Shown one piece after another: positions 28,435 through 37,047 of a stretch of 64,000 nucleotides of DNA. The stretch lies in assembly GCA_016868815.1 (NCBI GenBank), contig VGFQ01000007.1, positions 62,001-126,000 of the forward strand. The letters are read 5' to 3'. Positions within the stretch are counted from its first letter, which is position 1; the number at the start of each line of letters is the position of its first letter. This DNA comes from Bacteroidota bacterium (lineage in GTDB: Bacteria > Bacteroidota > Bacteroidia > Chitinophagales > Chitinophagaceae). A model generated the notes under the pieces. That model did not search any database. It was not told the DNA's origin and saw only the letters and a list, made by a program, of their open reading frames with translations. A program made the position numbers and the translations under genes.

Positions 28435-28609
28435 CAGGAAAACGCTCTCCTATCGACGCATCATGTAACCGTTCGTTGACCTGATTGGATATATCATTCC
28501 GCCTCACAGAACCCTCAGGCCTTATCCTTGTTATACGGTGGTGGGACTGGCGCTGATGCAAGCGGCTTTTGCCCCACAGACACGTTTCTGTACAGATAAA
28601 TGGTGTGAT

Positions 28610-29176
28610 ATGACTAACCCTTTTCCATATTTGCTGCTGTTCGCCCTGTCTGGAGTGAGCTGTGGCTATTCGCAACCCAAATCCCGTCAAACCCCCGCCA
28701 CTATGGAGTCTAAATCTAAAAAACAGGATGTGTTTTCCCGCACGGACAGTTCCAAGCTCAATCTCAGTGATGCCGAATGGAAGGCAAGGCTCTCGCCAGA
28801 AGTTTATTATATCGCCCGAATGAAGGGCACGGAGCGCCCCTGGACCAGCCGGTTTGAGAAATTCGATGAGAAGGGAACCTATTTCTGTGCTGCTTGTGGA
28901 CAAGCTCTTTTTCGTAGTGACACCAAGTTTGACAGTGGCTGTGGCTGGCCAAGCTTTTATGAGCCGGTAACTAAGACTAGCATTGTGTACCTCGAAGACA
29001 AGAGCCATGGTATGATTCGTACCGAAGTCCAGTGTGGCCGTTGTGAGGCACACTTGGGCCATGTCTTTGAAGACGGCCCCCCTCCGACGGGTCTGAGGTA
29101 TTGCATCAACGGTGTCATCTTAGACTTTGAGAAAGCCCGGGAAGCTGGCGAGCGCTACACAAGAGCAAAGCAGTAA
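28610..29176 (+). CDS. msrB: peptide-methionine (R)-S-oxide reductase, lipoprotein form
   Basis: MsrB reduces methionine-R-sulfoxide in damaged proteins. From the ATG at 28610 the product is 188 residues with a lipoprotein signal (FALSGVSC, Cys18), so it should act outside the cytoplasm. Zinc is held by Cys93/Cys96 (FCAACG) and Cys142/Cys145 (CGRCEAHLGHVF). The catalytic Cys is Cys165 in RYCING, and SGCGWPSFY is the substrate region. No MsrA domain is fused and none is nearby. Confidence 0.92.
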   Translation: MTNPFPYLLLFALSGVSCGYSQPKSRQTPATMESKSKKQDVFSRTDSSKLNLSDAEWKARLSPEVYYIARMKGTERPWTSRFEKFDEKGTYFCAACGQALFRSDTKFDSGCGWPSFYEPVTKTSIVYLEDKSHGMIRTEVQCGRCEAHLGHVFEDGPPPTGLRYCINGVILDFEKAREAGERYTRAKQ

Positions 29177-29227
29177 TCGCCAAAGTCGTGTGGCCCTGCG
29201 TCCATACTGACAATTCGGACGGCAACA

Positions 29228-29267
29228 TGTACAAAGGGCCGGAGGAAATCCCACAGGCCTTTGTACA
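29228..29267. repeat. 10-bp perfect inverted repeat after msrB
   Basis: TGTACAAAGG (29228-29237) pairs with CCTTTGTACA (29258-29267) around a 20-base loop, between convergent msrB and the YceI gene. It could form a terminator-like stem but lacks a T-run. Confidence 0.5.
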
Positions 29268-29283
29268 GTGGCAGGGCTGAGGA

Positions 29284-29880
29284 TTATTTAACTTCGTTCA
29301 GTTGGATGTTGAGTACAACATCTACATTCTCTCCGACAACGAGTCCGCCAGCCTCCAAAGCCCGATTCCATTTGAGGTTGTAATCGAACCGGTTGATGGT
29401 GGCCTTGGCCTTGAAACCGGCCTTGCGTCCGCGGGGTGTGCTCATGATTCCGCCATAGATCACATCCCAGGTGACAGTCTTTGTCACATCCCGTACTGTC
29501 ATGTTGCCAGTGAGCTGATATTTGTTGCCACCCAGGGGCTTCATCGTGGTGCCGACAAAGGTGATCTTGGGAAACTGTGCAGCGTTAAAGAAGTCGTCGC
29601 CCTTGAGGTGGTTGTCTCGGTTCTCATTGTCGGTATTGATGGAAGCGGCCTCAATGGAAAACTGGATCTTGGCATCGGAGAAGTCGGGCTTGCCGCTTTC
29701 CAGGGAGCCATCAAAATTCCGGAAGCTGCCGTCGACTTCAGAAATGGCCATGTGGGTGACGGTGAATTTGGTGTTGGAATGGGTCTTGTCAACGGTCCAT
29801 TTGGTGACTTGTGCCAGTGCGGTGGTGTTTCCTGCGAGGGATGCGGTCAGGAGGAAGAGTCCGAAGATGGTTTTTTGCAT
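29284..29880 (-). CDS. YceI-family lipid/isoprenoid-binding-like secreted protein
   Basis: From the ATG at 29880 the product is 198 residues with a signal peptide (LTASLAGNTTALAQ) and the YceI lipocalin-like barrel: WTVDKTHSNTKFTVTHM, VDGSFRNFDGSL, HLKGDDFFNAAQFPKITF, LTGNMTVRDVTKTV and a final VDVVLNIQLNEVK. Members bind polyisoprenoid-like ligands and are periplasmic. The annotated frame to 30045 overlaps the divergent BNR gene and is rejected. Confidence 0.88.
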   Translation of the reverse strand: MQKTIFGLFLLTASLAGNTTALAQVTKWTVDKTHSNTKFTVTHMAISEVDGSFRNFDGSLESGKPDFSDAKIQFSIEAASINTDNENRDNHLKGDDFFNAAQFPKITFVGTTMKPLGGNKYQLTGNMTVRDVTKTVTWDVIYGGIMSTPRGRKAGFKAKATINRFDYNLKWNRALEAGGLVVGENVDVVLNIQLNEVK

Positions 29881-29928
29881 AAACTTTCTTTTTAATTGGT
29901 CTTGAGCGGGTGAATTAATTAATTTCCG

Positions 29929-29936
29929 CAAAATTA
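29929..29936 (-). promoter_or_regulatory. candidate -7 box of the YceI gene
   Basis: TAATTTTG on the minus strand matches TAnnTTTG in the 66-base divergent gap, 48 bases upstream of the YceI ATG. Confidence 0.35.
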
Positions 29937-29946
29937 AACTGGTCAT

Positions 29947-32900
29947 ATGAGGATTGGATGTTTTTTCAATTTTCGACTTGTGCTGGCTTGCATAGTGAGT
30001 GGCCTGGCGGTAAATGCTCAGGCACAAATGGTAGGCCTTTCGCAATTTTCAAACTGGAAGCCGCGCAACATAGGCCCATCTGGGATGAGCGGCCGCATCA
30101 CAGCCATCGACGCTGTCACCCAGGACCCCAGGGTCGTATGGATTGGTTCCGCTTCCGGCGGGGTTTGGAAAACAATCAACGGCGGTGACTCTTGGACTCC
30201 AGTTTTCGATGAACAAACCAATCTGAACATTGGTTCGCTGGCCATCCAGCAGAGCAATCCCTCCGTCGTCTGGGCAGGGACAGGCGAAGGCAACCCCCGC
30301 AACTCGCTGAACCTAGGCAGTGGTATCTATCGGACACTAGACGGTGGTAAGAACTGGTCGTGCATGGGCTTGGAGAAGACGAAAAACATCCATCGCATCC
30401 TGATAGACCCTGTGCAGCCCCAGACAGTCTATGCCGGGGCCATTGGCAACCCCTATGCCGAGCATCCCGAACGCGGCGTCTACAAGACGACCGACGGGGG
30501 GCAGAGCTGGCAGTTGATCCTGCATACCAACGACACCTCCGGCGTGGCCGACATGATAATGGATCCTTCCAATCCCAACAAGCTCTTCGTAGCCATGTGG
30601 CAGCACCGCCGGACGCCTTGGAGCATCATGAGTGGCGGCAGCGGTAGCGGACTCTACCGCACGCTCGACGGCGGTAAGAGCTGGAAAAAGCTGGGACAAG
30701 ACGACGGACTCCCCGAGGGTGACTATGGCCGCATCGGCCTGGCCATCTCTCGCAGCAACCCGAACCGCGTCTATGCCCTGGTAGAGGCGAAGAAGAACGG
30801 ACTCTACCGAAGCGACGATGGCGGCTACCACTGGACCCTCGTCAACAGCGACCCCCAGTGGGTCACCAACAGACCTTTTTATTTCCAGGATATTGCCTGT
30901 GACCCGGAGAACGAAAACCGCCTCTGGCTCGTCTACCAGATGATCTCCTCCAGCGATGACGGCGGCAAGACCTTCAAGGTCGTCATCCCCTACAACGGCA
31001 TCCACCCGGACCACCATGCCTTCTGGATCCACCCGACCGACGGCAACCACATCATCGAAGGCAACGACGGGGGTATCGGCATCTCCCGCGACCGTGGGGC
31101 GACCTGGCATTTTGACGAGAAGATCCCCGTCGGACAGTTCTACCACGTCAATGTCGACAATGAGACACCGTATCATGTGATGGGCGGCATGCAGGACAAC
31201 GGCAGCTGGAGAGGCCCCGCCTATACCTGGATACAGGGCGGCATCCGTAACTACTATTGGGAGAGTGTCTGGGGCGGCGATGGCTTTGATGTGATGCCTG
31301 ACCCGGACGATGCCAACTGGGTCTATGCTATGAGCCAGGGCGGCTCTGTAGGACGCTACCATGTGAAGACCGGTGAGCAGTGGTATATCCGCCCGCCTGC
31401 CACCGACCTCCAAAAGCGCTTGCGCTTTAACTGGAATGCTGCCATCGCCCAGGATCCCTTCGACCGTTCCACCATCTACTTTGGCAGCCAGCACTTACAC
31501 CGGAGTCCCGACAAAGGCGCCAGCTGGCAGACACTCTCTGGAGACCTCACCACCAATGATTCTGTGAAGATGGACCAGCGCCGCAACGGGGGACTGACAC
31601 TCGACATCACCGGTGCAGAGAACTTCTGCACCATCCTCACCATCGCCCCCTCTGCCCGACAGCGAGGCCTGGTGTGGGTCGGTACAGACGATGGCAACGT
31701 CCAGCTGACCCGCGACGGAGGTGCCAGCTGGACGAATTTCAGGGGGCGGATACCCGGCCTGCCGCTGGGCGCCTGGATCCCGCAAATACAGGCATCCCGG
31801 CATCAGGCGGGCGAAGCTTTCGTGGTGGCCAACGACTATCGCCGGGGTGACTTCAAACCCTACATCTTCCGGACCACAGATTTCGGCAAGACCTGGACCC
31901 GCCTGGTCGACGAACAGAAGGTCAAAGGCTATGCCCTCTGTGTGCTGCAAGACCCCGCCGAGCCCAACCTCCTGTTCGTAGGAACCGAGCATGGACTCTG
32001 GGTGAGCCTCGACAACGGAGTGCATTTCGAGCAATGGAAGAACGGATTTCCTGCTGTGTCGACCTTTGACATGGTCATCCAGGAGCGGGAGGCCGACCTC
32101 GTCATCGCCACCTTTGGCCGGGCCCTCTGGGTACTGGACGATATCCGCCCCTTAAGGACCCTCGCTGCGGCCAAAGGGCAGGCATTGAAGCCCTTCCAGG
32201 CCTTTGCTGCAGGAGACGCCATCCAGGCAGAGATCCGCAATGCACCCGGCTATGAGTGGAGCACCTGGGGTCTCTGGAATGCTGAGAATCGACCGACGGG
32301 CGCGGCCCTCTCCTGGTTTGTGCAGGCAGACACCGCACTACGAGTCAAGGATAAGGCCGATAGCCTGATGGTCCGCATCTATGACGAGCAAGGCAGGCCT
32401 GTCCGCAGCCTGCGGTGGCCATCCAAGGCCGGCTTCAACCGGGCTTTTTGGGGGCTGGAGGGCAAAGGGCAGCGCATGCCCGGCTCCCCCAAGCCCAAGG
32501 CAGGGGCTCCGGAGCTCGGCGGCCAGCCTGTGGTGCCGGGCCGTTACCAGGTGGTCCTCACACAAGGCAAGCATACAGACTCTCTGTGGCTGACGGTCCG
32601 GCCCGACCCGCGGCTGGGCGACCGGTCCGCGATACGGGTGGCGCAACAGCAACTGCGCGACCGTCTCCTGCAGCGTGCGGAGCCCTTGGTGAAGGCCCTG
32701 GATGGTCTTTCCGACGCGGAAGAGGCCCTGGATCGCGTGGAAAGGGCCTATCGGGACACGAAAGGTCCCGTTGGAGACTCTGTGCGCACGTCGACCAAGG
32801 CACTCCAGGACTCCGTGAAGGCACTCAAAGCGTCTGTCAACGGCCAGCGCCAGACGGGGCAGGGCTATGGGCAGGTGCCGCAGGTGACCGTCATGAACCA

Positions 32901-33099
32901 GATCATGCAGGCTAACCAGGCGATAGGCGCCAAGCCACTGCCGCCGGGCGAGCAGGAGTTGATGCTCGTCGCGCGGGCAGAGGCACTCATGGCGGCGGCG
33001 GCCCAGCGAATAGAGGCCTTCCTGGCAGGAGAATGGAAGGCCTACCGCTTGCGGGTGGAAGCCAGCCGGGTGGATTTCTTCGGCGGGTACCGACCCTGA
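29947..33099 (+). CDS. large secreted BNR/VPS10-type beta-propeller protein
   Basis: The 1050-residue protein has a signal peptide (VSGLAVNAQAQ) and many BNR/sortilin-like repeats with the S-x-D-x-GxxW signature: GGVWKTINGGDSWTP, SGIYRTLDGGKNW, RGVYKTTDGGQSW, GLYRSDDGGYHW, TRDGGASW and others (about residues 60-720). They would form one or two beta propellers. The C-terminal 300 residues contain a FlgD-like strand region (RPVRSLRWPSKAGFNRAFWGL) and a helical tail. It resembles the large glycosyl-hydrolase-like exported proteins of Bacteroidota. Catalytic activity is not proven, and peptidase or binding roles are possible. Confidence 0.85.
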   Translation: MRIGCFFNFRLVLACIVSGLAVNAQAQMVGLSQFSNWKPRNIGPSGMSGRITAIDAVTQDPRVVWIGSASGGVWKTINGGDSWTPVFDEQTNLNIGSLAIQQSNPSVVWAGTGEGNPRNSLNLGSGIYRTLDGGKNWSCMGLEKTKNIHRILIDPVQPQTVYAGAIGNPYAEHPERGVYKTTDGGQSWQLILHTNDTSGVADMIMDPSNPNKLFVAMWQHRRTPWSIMSGGSGSGLYRTLDGGKSWKKLGQDDGLPEGDYGRIGLAISRSNPNRVYALVEAKKNGLYRSDDGGYHWTLVNSDPQWVTNRPFYFQDIACDPENENRLWLVYQMISSSDDGGKTFKVVIPYNGIHPDHHAFWIHPTDGNHIIEGNDGGIGISRDRGATWHFDEKIPVGQFYHVNVDNETPYHVMGGMQDNGSWRGPAYTWIQGGIRNYYWESVWGGDGFDVMPDPDDANWVYAMSQGGSVGRYHVKTGEQWYIRPPATDLQKRLRFNWNAAIAQDPFDRSTIYFGSQHLHRSPDKGASWQTLSGDLTTNDSVKMDQRRNGGLTLDITGAENFCTILTIAPSARQRGLVWVGTDDGNVQLTRDGGASWTNFRGRIPGLPLGAWIPQIQASRHQAGEAFVVANDYRRGDFKPYIFRTTDFGKTWTRLVDEQKVKGYALCVLQDPAEPNLLFVGTEHGLWVSLDNGVHFEQWKNGFPAVSTFDMVIQEREADLVIATFGRALWVLDDIRPLRTLAAAKGQALKPFQAFAAGDAIQAEIRNAPGYEWSTWGLWNAENRPTGAALSWFVQADTALRVKDKADSLMVRIYDEQGRPVRSLRWPSKAGFNRAFWGLEGKGQRMPGSPKPKAGAPELGGQPVVPGRYQVVLTQGKHTDSLWLTVRPDPRLGDRSAIRVAQQQLRDRLLQRAEPLVKALDGLSDAEEALDRVERAYRDTKGPVGDSVRTSTKALQDSVKALKASVNGQRQTGQGYGQVPQVTVMNQIMQANQAIGAKPLPPGEQELMLVARAEALMAAAAQRIEAFLAGEWKAYRLRVEASRVDFFGGYRP

Positions 33100-33143
33100 C
33101 GAACCTCCTCTTCTCCTATGAAAAGCACATGCTCCCTTTATGG

Positions 33144-33151
33144 TAACTTTG
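33144..33151 (+). promoter_or_regulatory. candidate -7 box of the aminotransferase gene
   Basis: TAACTTTG matches TAnnTTTG 16 bases before the ATG at 33168; -33 element not found. Confidence 0.35.
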
Positions 33152-33167
33152 TTTTCCATTTGTAGTT

Positions 33168-34436
33168 ATGCCAGAAGATTTCAGACTGTCGCAGCTAGCA
33201 GAGACCCTCACCGGTTCGGAGATCGTACGGATGAATGGTGAGATCCGCCAGCGGATGGGGGAGGGGCATAAGGTATTCAACCTCACCATCGGAGACTTCG
33301 ACCCGCAGCTCTTTCCCATCCCGGCCGAGTTGGAGGAGGAGATTGTTTTTGCCTACCGCAAGCATTTGACAAATTACCCTGCATCCGAAGGAGAGCCAGA
33401 TTTGCGCAAGGCCATCGCCCGGTATATCACCGAGCGTCGGGGCCTTTCGTATGGAATGGATGAGATCCTGGTAGCTTCTGGCGGAAGGCCCCTCATCTAC
33501 ACGTTATATCGCTCCATCGTCGATCCGGGGGAGTCTGTCATCTACCCCGTGCCCTCCTGGAACAACAATCATTATGTCCATTTCGTGGGCGGTGCCCATA
33601 CCCCGGTCCTCACCACGGCCCAGAATCGCTTTATGCCCTCTGCTGAGGATTTGCGCCCGCATCTGACAGGGGCCGTATTACTGGCGCTCTCCTCTCCATT
33701 GAACCCATCGGGGACCACTTTCAGCCGTTCCGGGCTGGCGGAGATCTGCGAGATGGTCGCTGAAGAGAATCGCCGCCGTCCAGCGGGGGCCAAAAAGTTG
33801 CACATCCTGTTCGACCAGATCTACTGGCAACTCACGCATAAGGGGACGGAGCATGTAGATCCGGTCAGCCTTTGCCCCGAGCTGAAACCATATACTGTAT
33901 TTGTAGATGGCATCAGCAAGTGCTTTGCCGCTACTGGCGTCCGCGTGGGATGGTCCCTTGGGCCGGCGCATATCATCTCCCGGATGAAATCGATCCTCTC
34001 CCATATGGGGGCCTGGAGCCCTATGCCGGAGCAGATGGCAACGGCCCGCTACCTGCTGCAGAAGGGCTCTGTCGATTCCTACCTATTCCTGTTCAAGCGC
34101 GGAATTTTCGAGCGGTTGGACAAGATTCATAAAGGGCTGCTGCAATTGAAGAAGGAAGGATACCCCGTCGATTCGATGGCCCCACAGGCTTCTATCTACC
34201 TGTCAGTAAGGGTTGACCTGAAAGGCAGGGCGAAGACGACTGGACAGGTCCTTGACACCCAGCAAGATGTCACTAAGTTTTTGTTGGAGGAAGCAGGGTG
34301 GGCTCTGGTACCCTTCCAGGTATTCGGTATGGAGGCTTCCACTCCCTGGTACCGCCTAAGCATAGGCACAGTGAAGACGGAGGAGATACGAGATATGTTG
34401 AAGCGGCTTAAAGACTCGCTACAGGCCTTTGCCTGA
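33168..34436 (+). CDS. class I/II PLP-dependent aminotransferase
   Basis: The 422-residue fold-type I enzyme shows NLTIGDFDPQLFP, YPASEGEPDLRKAIA, the substrate/cofactor segment SSPLNPSGTTFS (the Asn-Pro pair typical of aspartate-aminotransferase-like enzymes), FDQIYW (Asp-x-x-Tyr) and the PLP Lys251 in DGISKCFAATGVRVGW. The amino-acid substrate cannot be assigned. It is cytoplasmic. The spacing to the BNR gene (68 bases) and its own -7 box suggest a separate transcript. Confidence 0.87.
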   Translation: MPEDFRLSQLAETLTGSEIVRMNGEIRQRMGEGHKVFNLTIGDFDPQLFPIPAELEEEIVFAYRKHLTNYPASEGEPDLRKAIARYITERRGLSYGMDEILVASGGRPLIYTLYRSIVDPGESVIYPVPSWNNNHYVHFVGGAHTPVLTTAQNRFMPSAEDLRPHLTGAVLLALSSPLNPSGTTFSRSGLAEICEMVAEENRRRPAGAKKLHILFDQIYWQLTHKGTEHVDPVSLCPELKPYTVFVDGISKCFAATGVRVGWSLGPAHIISRMKSILSHMGAWSPMPEQMATARYLLQKGSVDSYLFLFKRGIFERLDKIHKGLLQLKKEGYPVDSMAPQASIYLSVRVDLKGRAKTTGQVLDTQQDVTKFLLEEAGWALVPFQVFGMEASTPWYRLSIGTVKTEEIRDMLKRLKDSLQAFA

Positions 34437-34490
34437 CGTCATGAACGAAAGGGGATCACCTGACCTGCCTCTATGGAAGAGAGGCACCTC

Positions 34491-34739
34491 TCAGTTGAGG
34501 TTGAGGAGGAAAACGAAAGGTTTGGGAGGATGCTCGCGGAGCTTCAGGAGGATCTGCTTGCGGGAATGATGGAGGCGACGTCGATTCAGGTCGATGCATT
34601 CGCAGCAATGAGAAAGCTTCTCGGCGGATTCAACGGTGAACAAGATCCGGTTCAGGAGCGCTACCTCCCGTTCGATGGCATCTTCGCTCATCGATTTATT
34701 TTTCACCAGAACCAGAAGATCCCTGTTTGGACGCTTCAT
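34491..34739 (-). CDS. small hypothetical basic protein
   Basis: The 82-residue frame has an alternative start 16 codons later (34691). It is charged and Leu-rich, with a Cys pair in SHCCECID and a basic middle (LNRRRLHHSRKQILLKLREHPPK). No family was recognised. It lies 19 bases downstream of the tiny lipoprotein gene on the same strand and may be co-transcribed. Its reality is uncertain. Confidence 0.35.
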   Translation of the reverse strand: MKRPNRDLLVLVKNKSMSEDAIEREVALLNRILFTVESAEKLSHCCECIDLNRRRLHHSRKQILLKLREHPPKPFVFLLNLN

Positions 34740-34758
34740 AACTTACACCTGTTGACTA

Positions 34759-34872
34759 TCAATATCCAATTAAATCCCTCTTCGATGGGCAGCCGCAGTT
34801 ACCTTTTCGGGAGGCTGTGCAGGAGGCTGCCGCAACGACAATGATCAGCAATGCTAGGATCATTCTTGACAT
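34759..34872 (-). CDS. 37-residue lipoprotein with GCPS motif
   Basis: From the ATG at 34872 the product is 37 residues. A hydrophobic lipoprotein signal (ALLIIVVAAASC, Cys18) is followed by the short tail TASRKGNCGCPSKRDLIGY. Very small Bacteroidota lipoproteins with a G-CPS-x-R tail are common and of unknown function. The longer upstream frame to 35031 is on top of the divergent glycosyltransferase gene and is not used. Confidence 0.6.
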   Translation of the reverse strand: MSRMILALLIIVVAAASCTASRKGNCGCPSKRDLIGY

Positions 34873-34923
34873 GGTGTGACAGTTTAGCAGTGTAAAGATA
34901 TGTTTTTTGCTTGATTGCATATC

Positions 34924-36075
34924 ATGAAGGATGTAGATGCAAAAGCTTCTGCGCTTGCCGGAGGCGCCGCGCCCCAGGCGCCTGGCGGACTTCGGGTTCT
35001 GGTCAGCCCCCTTGACTGGGGGCTGGGCCATGCCACGCGGATGATTCCGATCGTACGGTACCTGTTATCATGCGGGTGTCAGGTCACCATTGCTGCTTCC
35101 GAAGCCTCTAAGGACCTCTTGTTAGCGGAGTTTCCCGACCTCCTTTTTCTGGACATCCCCGGGTACCGGGTGAAGTATGGTCAAAAAGGAAGCCAATTTT
35201 TCCTAAAGATGGCCGCGCAGGCCCCGCGTATCCTATGGGCCATCTTGCGCGAGCACTTCTGGTTGCGGTCTGCCATGCGGATATATCGCTGGGATGCCGT
35301 CGTCAGCGACAACCGGTATGGTCTATTCCATCGGCGGATACCCTGCGCGATCCTGACGCACCAGGTCCGGATACGGACAGGTCGGGCATGGCTGGATGGC
35401 CTGCTGCGGCCCTTCATATGGGCCTTGCTGCGCCGGTTTGAAGTGTGCTGGGTGCCCGATATGCCCGGCGTGCCGAACCTGGCAGGCGCACTCTGCCACG
35501 GCCATATGCCCCGTCATGTTCAATACATTGGCCCGTTGTCAAGGTTTGAGTCAGGGCCGACCCGTCTCTCTGACCGGCTGCTGGTGCTTCTCTCCGGCCC
35601 GGAGCCACAGCGGACAATGTGGGAGTCGAGTCTGCGGCAGGAGTTATCCCAAGAGGCCTTGCCGGCGACCGTTGTCCAGGGGTTGCCCGGTCAAGGGGTG
35701 TCAGAGGCGGCTGCTTCAGAGGTAGAATGGATCCGGCACTTGCCGGCCACTGCTCTGCAGGCAAGGGTCCGCGATGCTGGTTGGGTTGTGGCTCGGTCTG
35801 GATATTCTACGGTGATGGACTTAGTATGCCTGGGTAAGGCGGCCGTGCTCGTGCCCACACCCGGCCAGCCCGAGCAAGAATACCTGGCCGCTCATCTTCA
35901 GGAGATGGGCCTTTTCCCTTTTTTGCCGCAAGGGGCATTTCGCTTAGGAGAGGCGCTTGTCTTGTCAGCGCGGTCCAGGCCAGCTGACGTCCGGTTCGAC
36001 TTTCACCGGCATAGGGCCATCCTACGGGGATGGCTGGATGACATCATGCTTAGAGCGGGAGGTCAGTATGTCTAA
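34924..36075 (+). CDS. MurG/UGT-like glycosyltransferase
   Basis: The 383-residue GT-B-fold protein has an N-terminal LVSPLDWGLGHATRMIPIV (glycine-rich start of the acceptor domain), LFLDIPGYRVKYG and VVSDNRYGLFH. A C-terminal donor domain carries WVVARSGYSTVMDLVCLGKAAVLVPTPGQPEQEYLA, which matches the MurG/Glyco_tran_28_C nucleotide-sugar site. The acceptor is unknown. An alternative start lies three codons upstream (34915). The 3' end overlaps the EamA gene by 8 bases, so the two are translationally coupled. Confidence 0.82.
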   Translation: MKDVDAKASALAGGAAPQAPGGLRVLVSPLDWGLGHATRMIPIVRYLLSCGCQVTIAASEASKDLLLAEFPDLLFLDIPGYRVKYGQKGSQFFLKMAAQAPRILWAILREHFWLRSAMRIYRWDAVVSDNRYGLFHRRIPCAILTHQVRIRTGRAWLDGLLRPFIWALLRRFEVCWVPDMPGVPNLAGALCHGHMPRHVQYIGPLSRFESGPTRLSDRLLVLLSGPEPQRTMWESSLRQELSQEALPATVVQGLPGQGVSEAAASEVEWIRHLPATALQARVRDAGWVVARSGYSTVMDLVCLGKAAVLVPTPGQPEQEYLAAHLQEMGLFPFLPQGAFRLGEALVLSARSRPADVRFDFHRHRAILRGWLDDIMLRAGGQYV

Positions 36076-36949
36076 ACGCCTTGCGGCGCATCTGGCAGTC
36101 TTGTTGGCCAACCTCATCTTCGCCGTCAACTATACCATCGTCAAGCTGGTGACGCCCTCTCTGATCGGCTCTTTTGGCTTGAATGTCGTGCGCGTGTTGA
36201 CCACCGTCGGCATCTGTTGGCTGATGTTCTTGTTTAGCAGGAAAGATCGGTGGCCTGAGCGGGAAGACCTGGGCCGCATCCTGCTCTGCGGGCTGACAGG
36301 CGTCTGTCTGAACCAGCTGCTGTTCATCAAAGGCTTATCGATGACGCATGTCATGCATGCAACACTGATCCAGCTCACGACGCCGGTGGTGATTACCCTG
36401 ATTTCCTTTTTATGGTTTGGAGAGCGGCTGGGGTGGGTTCGTCTGCTGGGGCTAGTGTTTGGCATGGGTGGGGCTGCCTGGCTGATCCTGGGTCGAGGTG
36501 GCGGCAGCGGCGGCCATCATGTCTGGGTCGGCGATCTGATGGTTTGGCTCAACGCCGTCTCCTATTCAGTTTACTTCATCACAGTGAAGCCACTGATGCG
36601 TAAATACGCGCCTGCCCAGGTGATGCGATGGGTGTTTACGGTGGGGGCTTTTGGCATCCTCCCTTTTGGGTGGGGTGAGTTTGTGGCGGCTCCCTGGGCG
36701 GTCTTCACCGTCTACCAGCTGCTGGCGATTGGATTTGTTGCTGTGATGGCGACCTGGCTGGCCTATGTGCTGAACATCTATGCTTTGAGCCAGCTAAGTC
36801 CATCGGCTACCGGCACCTATATCTATACCCAGCCTTTTGTAGCTGTCACGATGGCGGCCCTGTTCCTGGGGGAGTCTTTCACCTGGCAACATCTCTCTTC
36901 AGGGTTGTCGATCTTTCTGGGTGTCTATCTGGTCAGCCGCTCCGATTAG
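36068..36949 (+). CDS. EamA/DMT-family transporter
   Basis: From the ATG at 36068 the product is 293 residues with ten predicted transmembrane helices in two EamA repeats. The first repeat begins LAVLLANLIFAVNYTIVKL and the second VGDLMVWLNAVSYSVYFIT. LSPSATGTYIYTQPFVAVTMAALFLGES near the end is typical of drug/metabolite exporters. The start ATG sits inside the end of the glycosyltransferase gene (ATGTCTAA overlap). The substrate is unknown; the pairing suggests export or flipping of a glycosylated metabolite (inference). Confidence 0.88.
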   Translation: MSKRLAAHLAVLLANLIFAVNYTIVKLVTPSLIGSFGLNVVRVLTTVGICWLMFLFSRKDRWPEREDLGRILLCGLTGVCLNQLLFIKGLSMTHVMHATLIQLTTPVVITLISFLWFGERLGWVRLLGLVFGMGGAAWLILGRGGGSGGHHVWVGDLMVWLNAVSYSVYFITVKPLMRKYAPAQVMRWVFTVGAFGILPFGWGEFVAAPWAVFTVYQLLAIGFVAVMATWLAYVLNIYALSQLSPSATGTYIYTQPFVAVTMAALFLGESFTWQHLSSGLSIFLGVYLVSRSD

Positions 36950-37047
36950 GGCCTTTGCCAGAGGGGCCCAGCGGTGGAAGCCATGGATGGGAGTTTATCC
37001 ATAGTCCGGATTTTCGAGTAATATTGGCTTCTTCATAATACCTGTAC

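Noticed and set aside
30337-31494. 385-residue minus-strand frame inside the BNR gene
   Set aside because: It is fully contained in the 1050-residue BNR gene; its Val/Asp/Gly-rich composition is a shadow pattern without motifs.
32338-33159. 273-residue minus-strand frame at the end of the BNR gene
   Set aside because: Shadow of the BNR C-terminus; no start signal, signal peptide or domain.
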